Assembly: GCF_025421775.1 (NCBI RefSeq)
Contig: NZ_JAOEFX010000002.1
Span: 582,075-646,074, forward strand
From: Paenarthrobacter aurescens
GTDB lineage: Bacteria > Actinomycetota > Actinomycetes > Actinomycetales > Micrococcaceae
Length of the DNA stretch: 64,000 bases
Reading direction: 5' to 3'
This document shows, piece after piece, positions 8,285 to 17,686 of this stretch. Every line of letters starts with the position of its first letter. Within the stretch, counting starts at the first letter, position 1. Position numbers and translations under genes: made by a program. The notes beneath the pieces were generated by a model. It had not been told where the DNA came from. It saw nothing but the letters and a program-made list of their open reading frames with translations, and did not search any database.

Positions 8285-9634
8285 TCAGGTGCGGGCAAAG
8301 ACGTCAGGTACGCCGTCGCCGTCGTCGTCCCGTTCTTCCTCCGCCTGCACCTGACGGTAGCGCCGGTTGCGGGCCCTCAGCACGACGGCGGCAAGCAGCG
8401 CCGCTATCAGGGAACCTGCCAGGATGGCCACCTTGGCGTGGTCATTGTGTGCCGAACCGGTGCCGAAGCTCAGCTCGCCGATCAGCAGCGAGACGGTGAA
8501 CCCGATGCCGGCGAGGAGGGCCAGCCCGAAGAGGTCGATCCAGGCAATGCTGGAGTCGAGGCTTGCGCGGGTGGTCTTCGTGACCAGGAACGTGGTGCCG
8601 AAGACGCCCACGGCCTTGCCCACCACCAAGGCCGCCACGATGCCCAGGGCCACAGGATCCCGGAGCGCGGCACCCATGCCGTCGAATCCGCCCAAGGCCA
8701 CGCCGGCGGAGAAGAATGCAAAGACCGGCACCGCGAATCCTGCGGAGAACGGGCGCAGTTTGTGTTCAAGGTGCTCGGCAAGGCCCTCCTCGGGTTCTCC
8801 CTTTTTACCGCTGGCCAGGACCGGAACCGCAAAGCCCAACAGCACTCCGGCCACGGTGGCATGGATGCCGGAAGCGTGGACAAAGCCCCACGTGGCAAGT
8901 GCGAGGGGCAACAGCAGGTACCAGCTGCGGATCCGCTTTTGCACAAGGAAAGTGAAGAGGGCCAGCGGTACCAACGCCGCCAGGAGCATGAGCGGCTGGA
9001 GTCCGGTGGAGTAGAAGAACGCAATGATGCCGATGGCGATGAGGTCGTCCACTACTGCCAGCGTCAGAAGGAAAGTCCGGAGGGCCGCCGGGAGGTGTGT
9101 GTTGATCACGGCAAGGACAGCCAGGGCAAAGGCAATGTCCGTGGCCGTGGGAATGGCCCAGCCCTTGAGCGTTTCGGGAGACCCAAGGTTGAACAGGACG
9201 AAGATCAGGGCGGGAATCACCACACCGCCAACGGCAGCGGCCACAGGGACAACGGCGCGGGCGGGTTTGCGGAGTTCACCTGCCACGAATTCACGCTTGA
9301 GCTCAAGTCCTGCGAGGAAGAAGAAGACCGCCAGCAGGCCATCGGAGGCCCAGTGGCCAAGGCTCAACTCAAGGTGCCAGGGTTCGTAGCCGATCTTAAG
9401 GTCGCGAAGTGCAAAGTAGCCGTCTGCCGCGGGCGAGTTGGCCCAGATCAGGGCAACAACGGTGGCTGCCAGGAGGAGTGCTCCGCCTACGGTCTCGGTG
9501 CGGAGGATCGACAGGATCCTGCGGTACTCAGGGTAGCTGGAACGGCCGAAGACCTTGCCGGGCTGGGCTGCTTTGCCGGACTGCTTGTGTTTGCCGGACT
9601 GCTCAGGGCTCGAAGGGGGAAGTTGCTGGGCCAC
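8285..9634 (-). CDS. nhaA: Na+/H+ antiporter NhaA
   Basis: An integral membrane antiporter of 449 residues that exports sodium in exchange for protons. The NhaA signatures are [16 protein letters not shown] (D166) and the paired aspartates D196-D197 in [16 protein letters not shown], which form the ion-binding site in the family. About 11-12 hydrophobic segments are visible. The N-terminal 30 residues are polar and rich in Q, S and K. The C-terminal tail ([14 protein letters not shown]) is acidic and reads like a calcium-binding thrombospondin-3-type DxDxDG stretch, which is unusual for NhaA. The start is GTG 9634 behind GAGGAG. It is monocistronic, with a strong hairpin separating it from the upstream genes. 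Confidence 0.95.
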   Translation of the reverse strand: MAQQLPPSSPEQSGKHKQSGKAAQPGKVFGRSSYPEYRRILSILRTETVGGALLLAATVVALIWANSPAADGYFALRDLKIGYEPWHLELSLGHWASDGLLAVFFFLAGLELKREFVAGELRKPARAVVPVAAAVGGVVIPALIFVLFNLGSPETLKGWAIPTATDIAFALAVLAVINTHLPAALRTFLLTLAVVDDLIAIGIIAFFYSTGLQPLMLLAALVPLALFTFLVQKRIRSWYLLLPLALATWGFVHASGIHATVAGVLLGFAVPVLASGKKGEPEEGLAEHLEHKLRPFSAGFAVPVFAFFSAGVALGGFDGMGAALRDPVALGIVAALVVGKAVGVFGTTFLVTKTTRASLDSSIAWIDLFGLALLAGIGFTVSLLIGELSFGTGSAHNDHAKVAILAGSLIAALLAAVVLRARNRRYRQVQAEEERDDDGDGVPDVFART

Positions 9635-9708
9635 GGGGGCTCCTCACGGTGGGCGGGCATCACAAATAAACCGCCGACCAGACTTCCCGGCACACCAATG
9701 TCCATCTT

Positions 9709-9776
9709 ACCCAACTGGGTAGCAGCAGAGCGCGTTAGGAGAGCTGATAACGCGCTCTGCTGCTACTTGATTGGGT
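9709..9776 (-). terminator. Strong hairpin terminator, 19-bp perfect stem plus 6-bp outer stem
   Basis: The arms 9719-9737 and 9748-9766 are perfect reverse complements (19 bp) around the 10-nt loop GGAGAGCTGA. After a symmetric 4x4 internal loop, ACCCAA at 9709-9714 pairs with TTGGGT at 9771-9776. It lies directly downstream of the SCO4848-like gene on the minus strand and upstream of nhaA. No clear U-tract follows on the minus strand. Confidence 0.75.
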
Positions 9777-9792
9777 GAAAGTTGGGTGAAAC

Positions 9793-10014
9793 CTAGGCGA
9801 CGAGGCCCGCAATCCCGATGGCCGCCGTCGCGAGGCCGAGCACCATGGAGATGGTGACCAGCACGACGTGGACCGTGAGGAACTTCGTGGCCTTGCCTGC
9901 GGCATCGCGGGCGCGGGGGTCCTTCATGACACGCTTCAGGAACTGCGGCCACACAACCAGGGACCAGACACCGGCAACGATCAGGACGACCGCAAGGATC
10001 GCGGGGATCTCCAC
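9793..10014 (-). CDS. SCO4848-type small membrane protein
   Basis: A 73-residue protein with two transmembrane helices, residues about 4-22 (ILAVVLIVAGVWSLVVWPQF) and 47-72. The basic linker between them includes KRVMKDPRARD. The arrangement and sequence match the actinobacterial SCO4848 family, which has no known function. The GTG start at 10014 lies one base after the TAG stop of the DUF2505 gene, so translation is probably coupled. A strong hairpin follows the stop. Confidence 0.75.
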   Translation of the reverse strand: MEIPAILAVVLIVAGVWSLVVWPQFLKRVMKDPRARDAAGKATKFLTVHVVLVTISMVLGLATAAIGIAGLVA

Positions 10015-10015
10015 G

Positions 10016-10513
10016 CTAGTGGCTTTCGAGCCAGGCCTGGGCCTGCTGTGACTGGATGTTCAAGGCCTTGCCCACCATCGGCTCCGCGGCGTCGGCGATC
10101 TTGCCACCGAGGAATGGAACGGAGGAGGACACGTTGCCTTCAAGCTCGATCCGGGTGTTGCTGCCATCGGCCACGAGGCGCTGAACGGCCGTGACGTCGA
10201 GGGGAGCCCCGGAGATCTTGAGCGCGATGTTGCTGGCGCGCGAGCCGTCGGCGGCAGGGGCTTCCCACTGCTCGGTCTGGGTGACCTTCAGGGTTTCGCC
10301 AACGAACTTGCGGGCAATGTCCGGCAGTCGCGTAGTGGGCAGGGTACGGACGGTTGTGGTGCTGAAAGCACCGGCGGGGTCGCCGTCGATCGTGAACGAT
10401 TCCAGGGAGCCGCCCACCAATTCGCTCGTGTGACGAAGGAAATCCTCGTCAACAAATACGGCAGCTACGCGGTCAACGCTGTGCGGCAGGGTGGTGGATG
10501 CGCTCAGGGCCAT
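10016..10513 (-). CDS. DUF2505-family protein (START-like fold)
   Basis: A soluble 165-residue protein matching the actinobacterial DUF2505 family. It begins MALSASTTLPHSVDRVAAVF, carries a central beta-rich body with TVRTLPTTRLPDIARKFVG, and ends in an amphipathic helix (KALNIQSQQAQAWLESH). The family is predicted to adopt a helix-grip (SRPBCC) fold able to hold a hydrophobic ligand; no ligand is known. GGAGGA precedes ATG 10513. It is translationally coupled to the small membrane protein downstream, which hints at a membrane-associated role. Confidence 0.78.
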   Translation of the reverse strand: MALSASTTLPHSVDRVAAVFVDEDFLRHTSELVGGSLESFTIDGDPAGAFSTTTVRTLPTTRLPDIARKFVGETLKVTQTEQWEAPAADGSRASNIALKISGAPLDVTAVQRLVADGSNTRIELEGNVSSSVPFLGGKIADAAEPMVGKALNIQSQQAQAWLESH

Positions 10514-10560
10514 GGGTCCTCCGTGGATGGTGGTGGTGAAGCTTTTTAGCTCCCAACATC

Positions 10561-12102
10561 CTACGGGGTCTCGCTGGCCACCCCTGAACCGGCCTCCTGC
10601 CGTGCGCTCTCCTGAAGGGCGATGGCCGCTGCCGAGATGTTGCGGGCCATCGACGGGAAAATGACTCCGTGGAACGGGTAGACGCCCAGCCAGTACAGCC
10701 GGCCCGCCAAGCCGCGGGGGAAGAAAATGGCGCGCTGCTTGTACAGGCTGCCATCGCCGTCGGGCTCCACAGCAAGCTCAAGCCAGGCGCCCCCCGGGGC
10801 CCTCATTTCGGCGCGCAGCCGCAGCAGGTGGCCGCGGTCGATGGCCTCCACCCGCCACCAATCCACTACCTCGCCCGTGTTCAGCGTCTTGGGATGACGC
10901 CGTCCCCGCAGGAGTCCGGCGCCGCCCTGCAGCTTGTCCAACCAGCCACGAATCCGCCATGCCAGCGGCAGCGAGTACCAGCCGTTCTTGCCGCCGATGC
11001 CCTCGATGATGGTCCATACATGTTCGGGCCTGGCGTCGCTGTGGAACGTCCGCTCGTCCAGGTAGACCTTGTACCCGGCCCAGTCGGGGTCGCTGGGAAG
11101 AGGATCGGCGTCGATGCCGGCGTTCGCCCAGGTGGTTTCCACTTGTCCGTCCCGTTCCTTGCCCAGCGCCAGGGCGACGGCACGCCGGTAAGGGGTCAGG
11201 CCGCCGTCGGGTTGGGGAAAGTAATCATCGACGTCGTGCTCCCGCGACACGGCGTCGTGCTGCAGTGACTGCACCAACGGCAGGGACATGGACCACGGAA
11301 TGGGTGTCACCAGCGCAACCCACAAACCTGCCAGCTTGGGGGCCGGGACGGGAAGCGCGATGACCAACCGCCGGGGGAGCCCACGCTCCACGGCGTACTC
11401 GTTCATCATCTCCTTGTACTTCAGGACCTCGCGGGACCCGATGTCGAAGGTGCGGTTGACGTTTCCCGGCAACGCCGCTGCCGCCACGAGGTAGTGCAGG
11501 ACGTCCCGGACAGCGATGGCCTCGATCCGGTTGTTGACCCAACTGGGCGCCGGCATGACGGGAAGAGTGTCCGCGAGGTGCCGGATCATTTCGAAGGATG
11601 CGGATCCCGAGCCAATCACCACACCTGCTTGGAACACGATGGCGTCCACCGGGGATTCGAGGAACACCCGCCCTACGGTCTCACGGGAACGCATGTGCGT
11701 GGAAAGCTCGGTATTCTCCGGGTGCAGGCCGCCGAGGTAGACGATCCTTTCCACACCGGCATCGGTTGCTGCGCCTGCCACAAGCCGGGCCATGGCCTCT
11801 TCCTTGGCCTCGAACCCACTCCCGGATGCCATGGAGTGGACCAGGTAATACAGGACGTCCACACCGCTCAACGCCTCTGCCAGGCCTTCGGCATCGGCCA
11901 GGCTGTTCTCGATGATCTCGACGTCGTCATGCCAGGGTACGTCGGCGATCTTCTGCGGTGTCCGGACCAGGACCTTGACCCGGTGGCCGGCTTCGAGGAG
12001 CCGGGGGACCAAGCGGCCGCCGATGTAACCAGTGGCACCGGTCACCAGCACGGTCCTGGTGTCCTGCGGGGTGTTGGAATGCGTAGCTTCCGAAGGCTGC
12101 AA
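10561..12102 (-). CDS. SDR-type NAD(P)-binding protein with DUF2867 domain
   Basis: A protein of about 513 residues with two modules. The N-terminal half is an extended/atypical SDR Rossmann domain (TVLVTGATGYIGGRL near the start, then LYYLVHSMASG and IVYLGGLHP). The C-terminal half is DUF2867 with a WSLPLAWRIRGWLDKL-like segment and a final FHGVIFPSMARNI motif. The family is common in actinobacteria and its substrate is unknown. TTG 12102 is chosen because AGGAG lies 7 nt upstream; an in-frame ATG at 12150 would add a proline-rich 16-residue leader without a ribosome site. It is divergent from mfd. Confidence 0.75.
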   Translation of the reverse strand: MQPSEATHSNTPQDTRTVLVTGATGYIGGRLVPRLLEAGHRVKVLVRTPQKIADVPWHDDVEIIENSLADAEGLAEALSGVDVLYYLVHSMASGSGFEAKEEAMARLVAGAATDAGVERIVYLGGLHPENTELSTHMRSRETVGRVFLESPVDAIVFQAGVVIGSGSASFEMIRHLADTLPVMPAPSWVNNRIEAIAVRDVLHYLVAAAALPGNVNRTFDIGSREVLKYKEMMNEYAVERGLPRRLVIALPVPAPKLAGLWVALVTPIPWSMSLPLVQSLQHDAVSREHDVDDYFPQPDGGLTPYRRAVALALGKERDGQVETTWANAGIDADPLPSDPDWAGYKVYLDERTFHSDARPEHVWTIIEGIGGKNGWYSLPLAWRIRGWLDKLQGGAGLLRGRRHPKTLNTGEVVDWWRVEAIDRGHLLRLRAEMRAPGGAWLELAVEPDGDGSLYKQRAIFFPRGLAGRLYWLGVYPFHGVIFPSMARNISAAAIALQESARQEAGSGVASETP

Positions 12103-12211
12103 AGGAACTCCTGGGGCTGGGGGTAGAGGTAGGCTGGAATGACCCGGCATTCATCTGAATTTCCGGGCATTTGTGTTGCCTGCCCTTGGACCCACCCTAG
12201 GAGTTTCTGCC

Positions 12212-15200
12212 ATGAGCCTCAACGGTCTGCGCCGCGCACTGGCGGAGGACAAGACTTTCGCGCGCGTCCGAACGGAAGCTCAGCGGCCCTTCAGCGACCG
12301 CAACACCGACTATCAGATCAGTGCGCCCACTGGCATGCGTGCCGTCCTGCTTGCGGAGATGGCAGATGCCCTGGCTTCCGCTGGTGTCGAAGATGACAGT
12401 GCTCCCGTGGTTCTCGCCGTCACCGCAACCGGCCGCGAAGCAGAGGACCTCACGGCCGCGCTCGGCTCCTACCTCCCGGCAGACTCCGTGGCCACCTTCC
12501 CCAGCTGGGAGACCCTCCCGCACGAGCGGCTGTCGCCGCGCTCGGACACCGTTGGCCGCAGGCTCTCCGTCCTGCGCCGCCTGACCCACCCTGAAACTTC
12601 GACGGCGGCTCCGTTGCGTGTGGTGGTGGCCCCGGTCCGCGCTGTGGTCCAGCCGATTGTGGCCGGCCTGGGTGACTTGGTCCCCGTAACACTGCAGGTA
12701 GGGCAGGAACGGTCCTTCACGGAAGTCGTCCGGGCCCTGTCCGACGCCGCCTATGCCCGCGTTGACATGGTGACGCACCGTGGCGAATTCGCGGTCCGTG
12801 GCGGCATCCTTGACGTCTTTCCGCCCACCGAGGACCACCCCATCCGCGTTGAGTTCTTCGGCGATGAAGTGGACCAGATGCGCTGGTTCGCCGTCGCAGA
12901 CCAGCGCTCGCTGTCCGCGCCCGGGATCCATCACCCCACGGAACTGCACGCCCCGCCGTGCCGGGAAATCCTGATCACTCCTTCCGTGATGTCCCGTGCT
13001 TCGAAGTTGAAGGCCGACATGCCTGCCGCAGCGGACATGCTCGAGAAGATCGCCGGCGGCATCGCTGTTGAGGGCATGGAATCGTTGGCTCCTGTGTTGG
13101 TGGATGCCATGGTCCCGTTCGTGGACCAACTGCCGGCCGGGTCACTCTCGGTGGTGATCGAACCGGAGAAGGTACGCACCCGTGCGCACGATCTTGCGGC
13201 AACCAACGAAGAGTTCCTGGAAGCGGCTTGGTCAACGGCTTCCGACGGCGGTGCGGCGCCCCTTGACCTGTCGTCGCAGGCCTCCACCGACTTGCACGCC
13301 GCCAGTTTCCGTTCACTCACCGACACCCGCTCGGCGGCCCTTGAACACGCCGTGTCCTGGTGGTCCATCACCTCGCTCGCCTCGGACGAGGACCTGGTCC
13401 TGGATATCGACGTCATTAACATGCGCGCCCGCGAACCGCGTGGCTACCAGGGCGATGTGGCCGAGATGCTGGAGTTCATCGGATCCCGCGTCCGCGAGCA
13501 GTGGCGTGTGGTGGTGGTGACCGATGGTCCCGGGCCTGCCCAACGCCTGGCCGAGCTGTTCCACGATGCCGACATTCCTTGTTCCCGCGTTGAGTCCCTG
13601 GATAAGGAACCCCAGGCCGGCATCATCGAGGTGACCACCGCCGCCGTCGGGCGTGGTTTCGTTGTGGACGGCCTCAAACTGGGCCTGTTGACGGAAGCCG
13701 ATTTGCTGGGGCGCGCCACAGCCAGCTCCACCAAGGATATGCGCCGCATGCCGTCCAAGCGGCGGAACGCCGTGGACCCGTTGCAGTTGCACGCAGGCGA
13801 CTTCGTGGTGCACGAACAGCACGGCATCGGCCGGTTCGTGGAACTCATCCAGCGAAAAGTGGCCGGCACCTCGTCATCCGACGCCGGGCTGCGCGAATAC
13901 CTGGTGCTGGAATACGCGCCGTCCAAGCGCGGCGCACCGGGGGACCGTCTCTTCGTCCCCACCGACCAGCTGGACCAGGTGACCCGCTACGTCGGCGGGG
14001 ACGCGCCCGCACTGAGCAAAATGGGCGGTGCCGACTGGGCCAGCACCAAGTCCAAGGCACGCAAAGCCGTCAAGGAAATCGCCGGGGAACTGATCCGGCT
14101 GTATTCCGCCCGCATGGCATCACGCGGCCATGCCTTCGCGCCCGATACCCCGTGGCAGCGCGAACTCGAGGAAGCGTTCCCGTACGTGGAAACGCCCGAC
14201 CAGTTGACCACCATCAACGAGGTCAAAGCGGACATGGAGCGGGAGATCCCGATGGACCGCCTGGTGTCCGGCGACGTGGGCTATGGCAAGACCGAGATCG
14301 CGGTCCGCGCTGCCTTCAAGGCTGTCCAGGACGGCAAGCAAGTGGCTGTCCTGGTGCCCACCACCCTTTTGGCGCAACAACACTACGAAACGTTCACCGA
14401 GCGCTTCTCCGGCTTCCCCCTGCGCGTCAAGCCGCTGTCCCGCTTCCAGAGCGGCAAGGAAGCCAAGGAAACAGCAGAGGGCGTCAAGAGCGGCGCCGTG
14501 GATGTGGTGATCGGAACGCACCGGCTTCTGTCCAAGGACTTCCAGTTCAAGGACCTGGGCCTGGTGATTGTGGATGAAGAGCAGCGCTTCGGTGTGGAGC
14601 ACAAGGAAGCGCTCAAGAAGATGCGCACCAACGTGGACGTGTTGGCCATGAGTGCAACGCCCATTCCGCGAACCCTTGAAATGTCCCTCACGGGAATTCG
14701 GGAAACGTCCACCCTGGCGACGCCACCGGAAGAGCGCCACCCGGTTCTGACCTATGTGGGTCCATACACCAACAAGCAGACATCGGCCGCCATCCGCCGT
14801 GAACTGATGCGCGAAGGGCAGGTCTTCTTCGTCCACAACCGCGTTTCCTCGATTGAGCGCATCGCGGCGCAGATCCGCGAGCTGGTCCCCGAGGCCCGGG
14901 TGGAAGTGGCGCATGGGCAGATGTCCGAGAGCCGGCTGGAGAAGATCATCGTGGACTTCTGGGAAAAGCGCTTCGACGTACTTGTCTGCACCACCATCAT
15001 TGAGACAGGCCTGGACATCTCCAACGCCAACACGTTGATTGTCGATGGGGCGGACAAGTACGGCCTCTCCCAGCTGCACCAGCTTCGTGGACGTGTTGGC
15101 CGTGGCCGTGAGCGCGCCTACGCCTACTTCCTCTACCCATCGGAGAAGCCGCTGGGCGAGGTAGCACTGGAACGGCTTAAGGCCGTGGCGGCGCACAACG

Positions 15201-15844
15201 AGCTCGGCGCCGGCATGCAGCTGGCCATGAAGGACCTGGAAATCCGTGGTGCGGGAAACCTGCTGGGTGGTGAGCAGTCCGGCCATATCCAAGGCGTGGG
15301 CTTCGACCTCTACATCCGCCTTGTGGGAGAGGCGGTTGCCGAGTACCGCGGTGAGGCCGAGGAGAAGGCAGCCGAGATGAAAATCGAGCTGCCCGTCAAC
15401 GCCCACCTGCCGCACGACTATGTACCGGGCGAAAGGCTGCGCCTCGAGGCGTACCGGAAACTGGCCTCCGCCATCACCTACGAAGCCATCGACGAAGTCC
15501 TCGCCGAACTCGTGGACCGTTACGGCGAGCCGCCGCTGCCGGCCCAGAACCTCATTGCCGTGGCGCGCTTCAGGGTGGGCGCCCGCGAAGCCGGCCTGTC
15601 CGACGTCGCGCTCCAAGGCAACTTCATCCGCTTCTCGCCTGCGCAACTGCCCGAGTCCAAAACCATGCGCCTGAACCGGATGTACCCGGGTTCGCAGGTC
15701 AAGCCTGCCCTGGACGCCGTGCTGATTCCGAAGCCCAAGACGGCCCGGATCGGTGGTCGCGACCTTCAGGACGCCGAGATCCTGCAGTGGGCCAACACGG
15801 TCATTGAAGCGATCTTCACCGATGTACCCGTGAAGGCAGGCTAA
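12212..15844 (+). CDS. mfd: Transcription-repair coupling factor Mfd
   Basis: A 1210-residue DNA translocase that releases RNA polymerase stalled at lesions and recruits UvrA. Modules in order are a UvrB-homology region with GGILDVFPP near residues 190-205, the RNA-polymerase-binding domain starting near LHAGDFVVHEQHGIGRF, then the RecG-like motor. In the motor, Walker A is GDVGYGKT (687-694), the DEEQ box is at 788-791 (VIVDEEQRFG), and SATPIPRT and ETGLDISN follow. A TRCF C-terminal domain ends the protein. ATG 12212 sits behind AGGAG at 12199-12203. The length is normal for the family. The next gene starts 4 bp after the stop. Confidence 0.97.
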   Translation: MSLNGLRRALAEDKTFARVRTEAQRPFSDRNTDYQISAPTGMRAVLLAEMADALASAGVEDDSAPVVLAVTATGREAEDLTAALGSYLPADSVATFPSWETLPHERLSPRSDTVGRRLSVLRRLTHPETSTAAPLRVVVAPVRAVVQPIVAGLGDLVPVTLQVGQERSFTEVVRALSDAAYARVDMVTHRGEFAVRGGILDVFPPTEDHPIRVEFFGDEVDQMRWFAVADQRSLSAPGIHHPTELHAPPCREILITPSVMSRASKLKADMPAAADMLEKIAGGIAVEGMESLAPVLVDAMVPFVDQLPAGSLSVVIEPEKVRTRAHDLAATNEEFLEAAWSTASDGGAAPLDLSSQASTDLHAASFRSLTDTRSAALEHAVSWWSITSLASDEDLVLDIDVINMRAREPRGYQGDVAEMLEFIGSRVREQWRVVVVTDGPGPAQRLAELFHDADIPCSRVESLDKEPQAGIIEVTTAAVGRGFVVDGLKLGLLTEADLLGRATASSTKDMRRMPSKRRNAVDPLQLHAGDFVVHEQHGIGRFVELIQRKVAGTSSSDAGLREYLVLEYAPSKRGAPGDRLFVPTDQLDQVTRYVGGDAPALSKMGGADWASTKSKARKAVKEIAGELIRLYSARMASRGHAFAPDTPWQRELEEAFPYVETPDQLTTINEVKADMEREIPMDRLVSGDVGYGKTEIAVRAAFKAVQDGKQVAVLVPTTLLAQQHYETFTERFSGFPLRVKPLSRFQSGKEAKETAEGVKSGAVDVVIGTHRLLSKDFQFKDLGLVIVDEEQRFGVEHKEALKKMRTNVDVLAMSATPIPRTLEMSLTGIRETSTLATPPEERHPVLTYVGPYTNKQTSAAIRRELMREGQVFFVHNRVSSIERIAAQIRELVPEARVEVAHGQMSESRLEKIIVDFWEKRFDVLVCTTIIETGLDISNANTLIVDGADKYGLSQLHQLRGRVGRGRERAYAYFLYPSEKPLGEVALERLKAVAAHNELGAGMQLAMKDLEIRGAGNLLGGEQSGHIQGVGFDLYIRLVGEAVAEYRGEAEEKAAEMKIELPVNAHLPHDYVPGERLRLEAYRKLASAITYEAIDEVLAELVDRYGEPPLPAQNLIAVARFRVGAREAGLSDVALQGNFIRFSPAQLPESKTMRLNRMYPGSQVKPALDAVLIPKPKTARIGGRDLQDAEILQWANTVIEAIFTDVPVKAG

Positions 15845-15848
15845 ACGA

Positions 15849-16658
15849 ATGATGGGAGGACACCACGCCGCGTCGGGAGCCGCGGCGTGGATTGCTATTG
15901 CCTCGACCGGCCCATATGCCTTGGGCTGGTACCCCTTGGATTCAACCGGCATCCTGATCGGAGCCATGGCGACGGCGGGAACTGCCTTGGTCTGTGATTG
16001 GGACCACCGGCACAGCACGATCGCGAACTCGCTGCCGCCGCTGTCCAATGCCATCGCGGTGGGGATTGAGAAAGCCAGCGGTGGGCACCGGCAAGGGACG
16101 CATTCGCTGTTGGGAGCCTCGGCGTTCGTGGTGCTCGCAGCGATGGCCGCGCAATTCCAGATGGTGACTCCCGTGGGAAAGCTCTCTGTGGGCGCAGGAC
16201 TGTTGTGCATGTTCATGATCAACCTGGCAGCCAAAGCCCTGAACCTGTTCCCGAAGTCCGGTTGGATCACCAACTGGCTCTTCGCCCTTTTGATGGCCGG
16301 CCTGGTGACCTGGTTTGCACCCGATCAGTGGGGCTGGCTTCCGCTGTCCATGCTTACCGGCGTTGCAGTTCATATCGTGGGGGACATGATCACGGTTGGT
16401 GGGGTGCCGCTTCTGTGGCCAATTGTCATCAAGCCACCTAAATTTCTCAGAAAATCCTTGATCAGCGGAATTTGGCGGGCAAACGGCGCCTTCTCCATTC
16501 CGCTTCTTGGGCGGGCTGGTTCGCGCCGTGAATGGCTGGTCCTTATTCCTGTCAGTGGATATGCCATGGTGGGCATGATTGCTTCGGCCTGGACGCTTGC
16601 CCAACAGCACTGGCCCGGAGTTCTGGCCGCTTTGGGCGGTGTTCTTCCCTTGCCTTAG
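15849..16658 (+). CDS. YdjM-like membrane-bound metal-dependent hydrolase
   Basis: A 269-residue membrane protein. The motifs HHAASGAAAW near the N-terminus, CDWDHRHSTIAN (about 50-61), HRQGTHSLLG (about 80-89) and VHIVGDMITVGGVPLLWP (about 176-193) carry the conserved histidines and aspartates of the YdjM/DUF457 family. Four to five hydrophobic segments are visible. The E. coli relative is DNA-damage induced, but no LexA box is seen here. It starts 4 bp after mfd, so the two are probably cotranscribed. The substrate is unknown. Confidence 0.8.
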   Translation: MMGGHHAASGAAAWIAIASTGPYALGWYPLDSTGILIGAMATAGTALVCDWDHRHSTIANSLPPLSNAIAVGIEKASGGHRQGTHSLLGASAFVVLAAMAAQFQMVTPVGKLSVGAGLLCMFMINLAAKALNLFPKSGWITNWLFALLMAGLVTWFAPDQWGWLPLSMLTGVAVHIVGDMITVGGVPLLWPIVIKPPKFLRKSLISGIWRANGAFSIPLLGRAGSRREWLVLIPVSGYAMVGMIASAWTLAQQHWPGVLAALGGVLPLP

Positions 16659-16888
16659 AGGTGCAGCAGGCCTAGTATTACCGCACCTGCCGTGAGGCGT
16701 ATGTAACATCGGTGGAATATTTGAAATGCCCCTCTACAAGTAGTGGGTAGCTGCTAAAACTGCGTACTCGCCCACCAGACCAAGAGCTACTCCCTGACTT
16801 TTCGAGTAGCGACTACTCGTGCCTTAGCTGGGAATTCCCTAATAGTTTGGACCTCGACGTCAAATTGTTTGACTAATTGGAGGTTCAG
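16659..16888 (+). promoter_or_regulatory. Promoter/regulatory region of the polysaccharide locus
   Basis: These 230 bp carry a dense set of TACTC/GAGTA half-sites. They are CAAGTAGTG at 16737, CTGCGTAC at 16760, GCTACTC at 16786-16792 pairing with GAGTAGC at 16804-16810, and the dyad CGAGTA-GCGAC-TACTCG at 16803-16819. GTGGG at 16743-16747 can also pair with CCCAC at 16771-16775. A weak stem, AGGTGC/GCACCT (16659-16688), may end the mfd transcript. The local base composition is more AT-rich than in the flanking genes. The region probably holds the main promoter for the genes from 16889 onward. Confidence 0.55.
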
Positions 16889-17686
16889 ATGGATCTGCTC
16901 CACCCGCACAGTATCCATACAAGCAGCAGGGGTAGTTTTCAGGCACGGCGTGGTACCGACTCCCTGCGCCGTTCACAGGTCGATCTGGAAGTTGTAATTC
17001 CGGCCTATAACGAGGCCGCGCGAATTCCCGGCACCCTGATCCAGACACTGGATTTCCTGGCCGGGCAGCCATGGTCTTCCCGCATTGTGGTGGTGGACAA
17101 CGGCAGCGTTGATGAAACGGGAGCTGTGGTCCGCAGGATATCCCGCGACAAAGGAAGCGATGTGCCTATTTCCGTGGTGGGTTGCTCGCGCCGCGGCAAA
17201 GGGGCCGCAGTCAGCCGGGGCTTGCTCAGCGGAACTTCGCGGTATACAGGCTTCTTCGACGCCGATCTGGCAACACCACTTGAAACGTTGATTCCTACGA
17301 TGGCCCACTTGGAAGAGGGTGCCGCCGCGGTCATCGCCTCCCGTCACGCGCCGGGTTCCACCTTTGTCCAACCGCAACAGCTGGGACGCCGGGTGGGTGG
17401 AACAGCCTTCCGTGTCCTCACGAAGTCAAAGGTCAAAGGCATCTTCGATACGCAATGTGGCTTCAAATTCTTCGAACGCGGAGCACTGACAGCGGCCATG
17501 GTCCAGTGCCGCACCACGGGTTTCGCTTTCGACGTGGAACTCCTCCTCCGCCTGCAGCACCAAGGTGCCCGGATTATTGAACTGCCCGTGGCATGGACGG
17601 ACGTAGCAGCATCTACTTTCCGGCCGTTCAAGGACGGAATTTCCAGTTTTGCCTCAGTTCTCCAACTACAAAAGGCGATGCCGTGA
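16889..17686 (+). CDS. Family 2 glycosyltransferase (polyprenyl-phosphate hexose synthase-like)
   Basis: A 265-residue soluble GT-A enzyme. LEVVIPAYNEAARIPGTL starts the catalytic fold, IVVVDNGSVDETG is the nucleotide-binding stretch, FFDADLATPLETL holds the metal-binding DAD, and RHAPGS follows. These match dolichyl/polyprenyl-phosphate glucose or mannose synthases, which charge a lipid carrier with a single sugar for GT-C enzymes; one such enzyme is two genes downstream. No C-terminal membrane helix is present. ATG 16889 is preceded by GGAGG at 16879-16883. The stop overlaps the next start (GTGA). Sugar specificity is not readable. Confidence 0.85.
   Translation: MDLLHPHSIHTSSRGSFQARRGTDSLRRSQVDLEVVIPAYNEAARIPGTLIQTLDFLAGQPWSSRIVVVDNGSVDETGAVVRRISRDKGSDVPISVVGCSRRGKGAAVSRGLLSGTSRYTGFFDADLATPLETLIPTMAHLEEGAAAVIASRHAPGSTFVQPQQLGRRVGGTAFRVLTKSKVKGIFDTQCGFKFFERGALTAAMVQCRTTGFAFDVELLLRLQHQGARIIELPVAWTDVAASTFRPFKDGISSFASVLQLQKAMP

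Noticed and set aside
8438..9778. 446-residue plus-strand frame
   Set aside because: It is antisense to nhaA, and its composition (G, H, E, Q repeats) is that of a complement reading.
14120..16273. 717-residue minus-strand frame
   Set aside because: It is antisense to mfd and the YdjM-like gene, with no domain.
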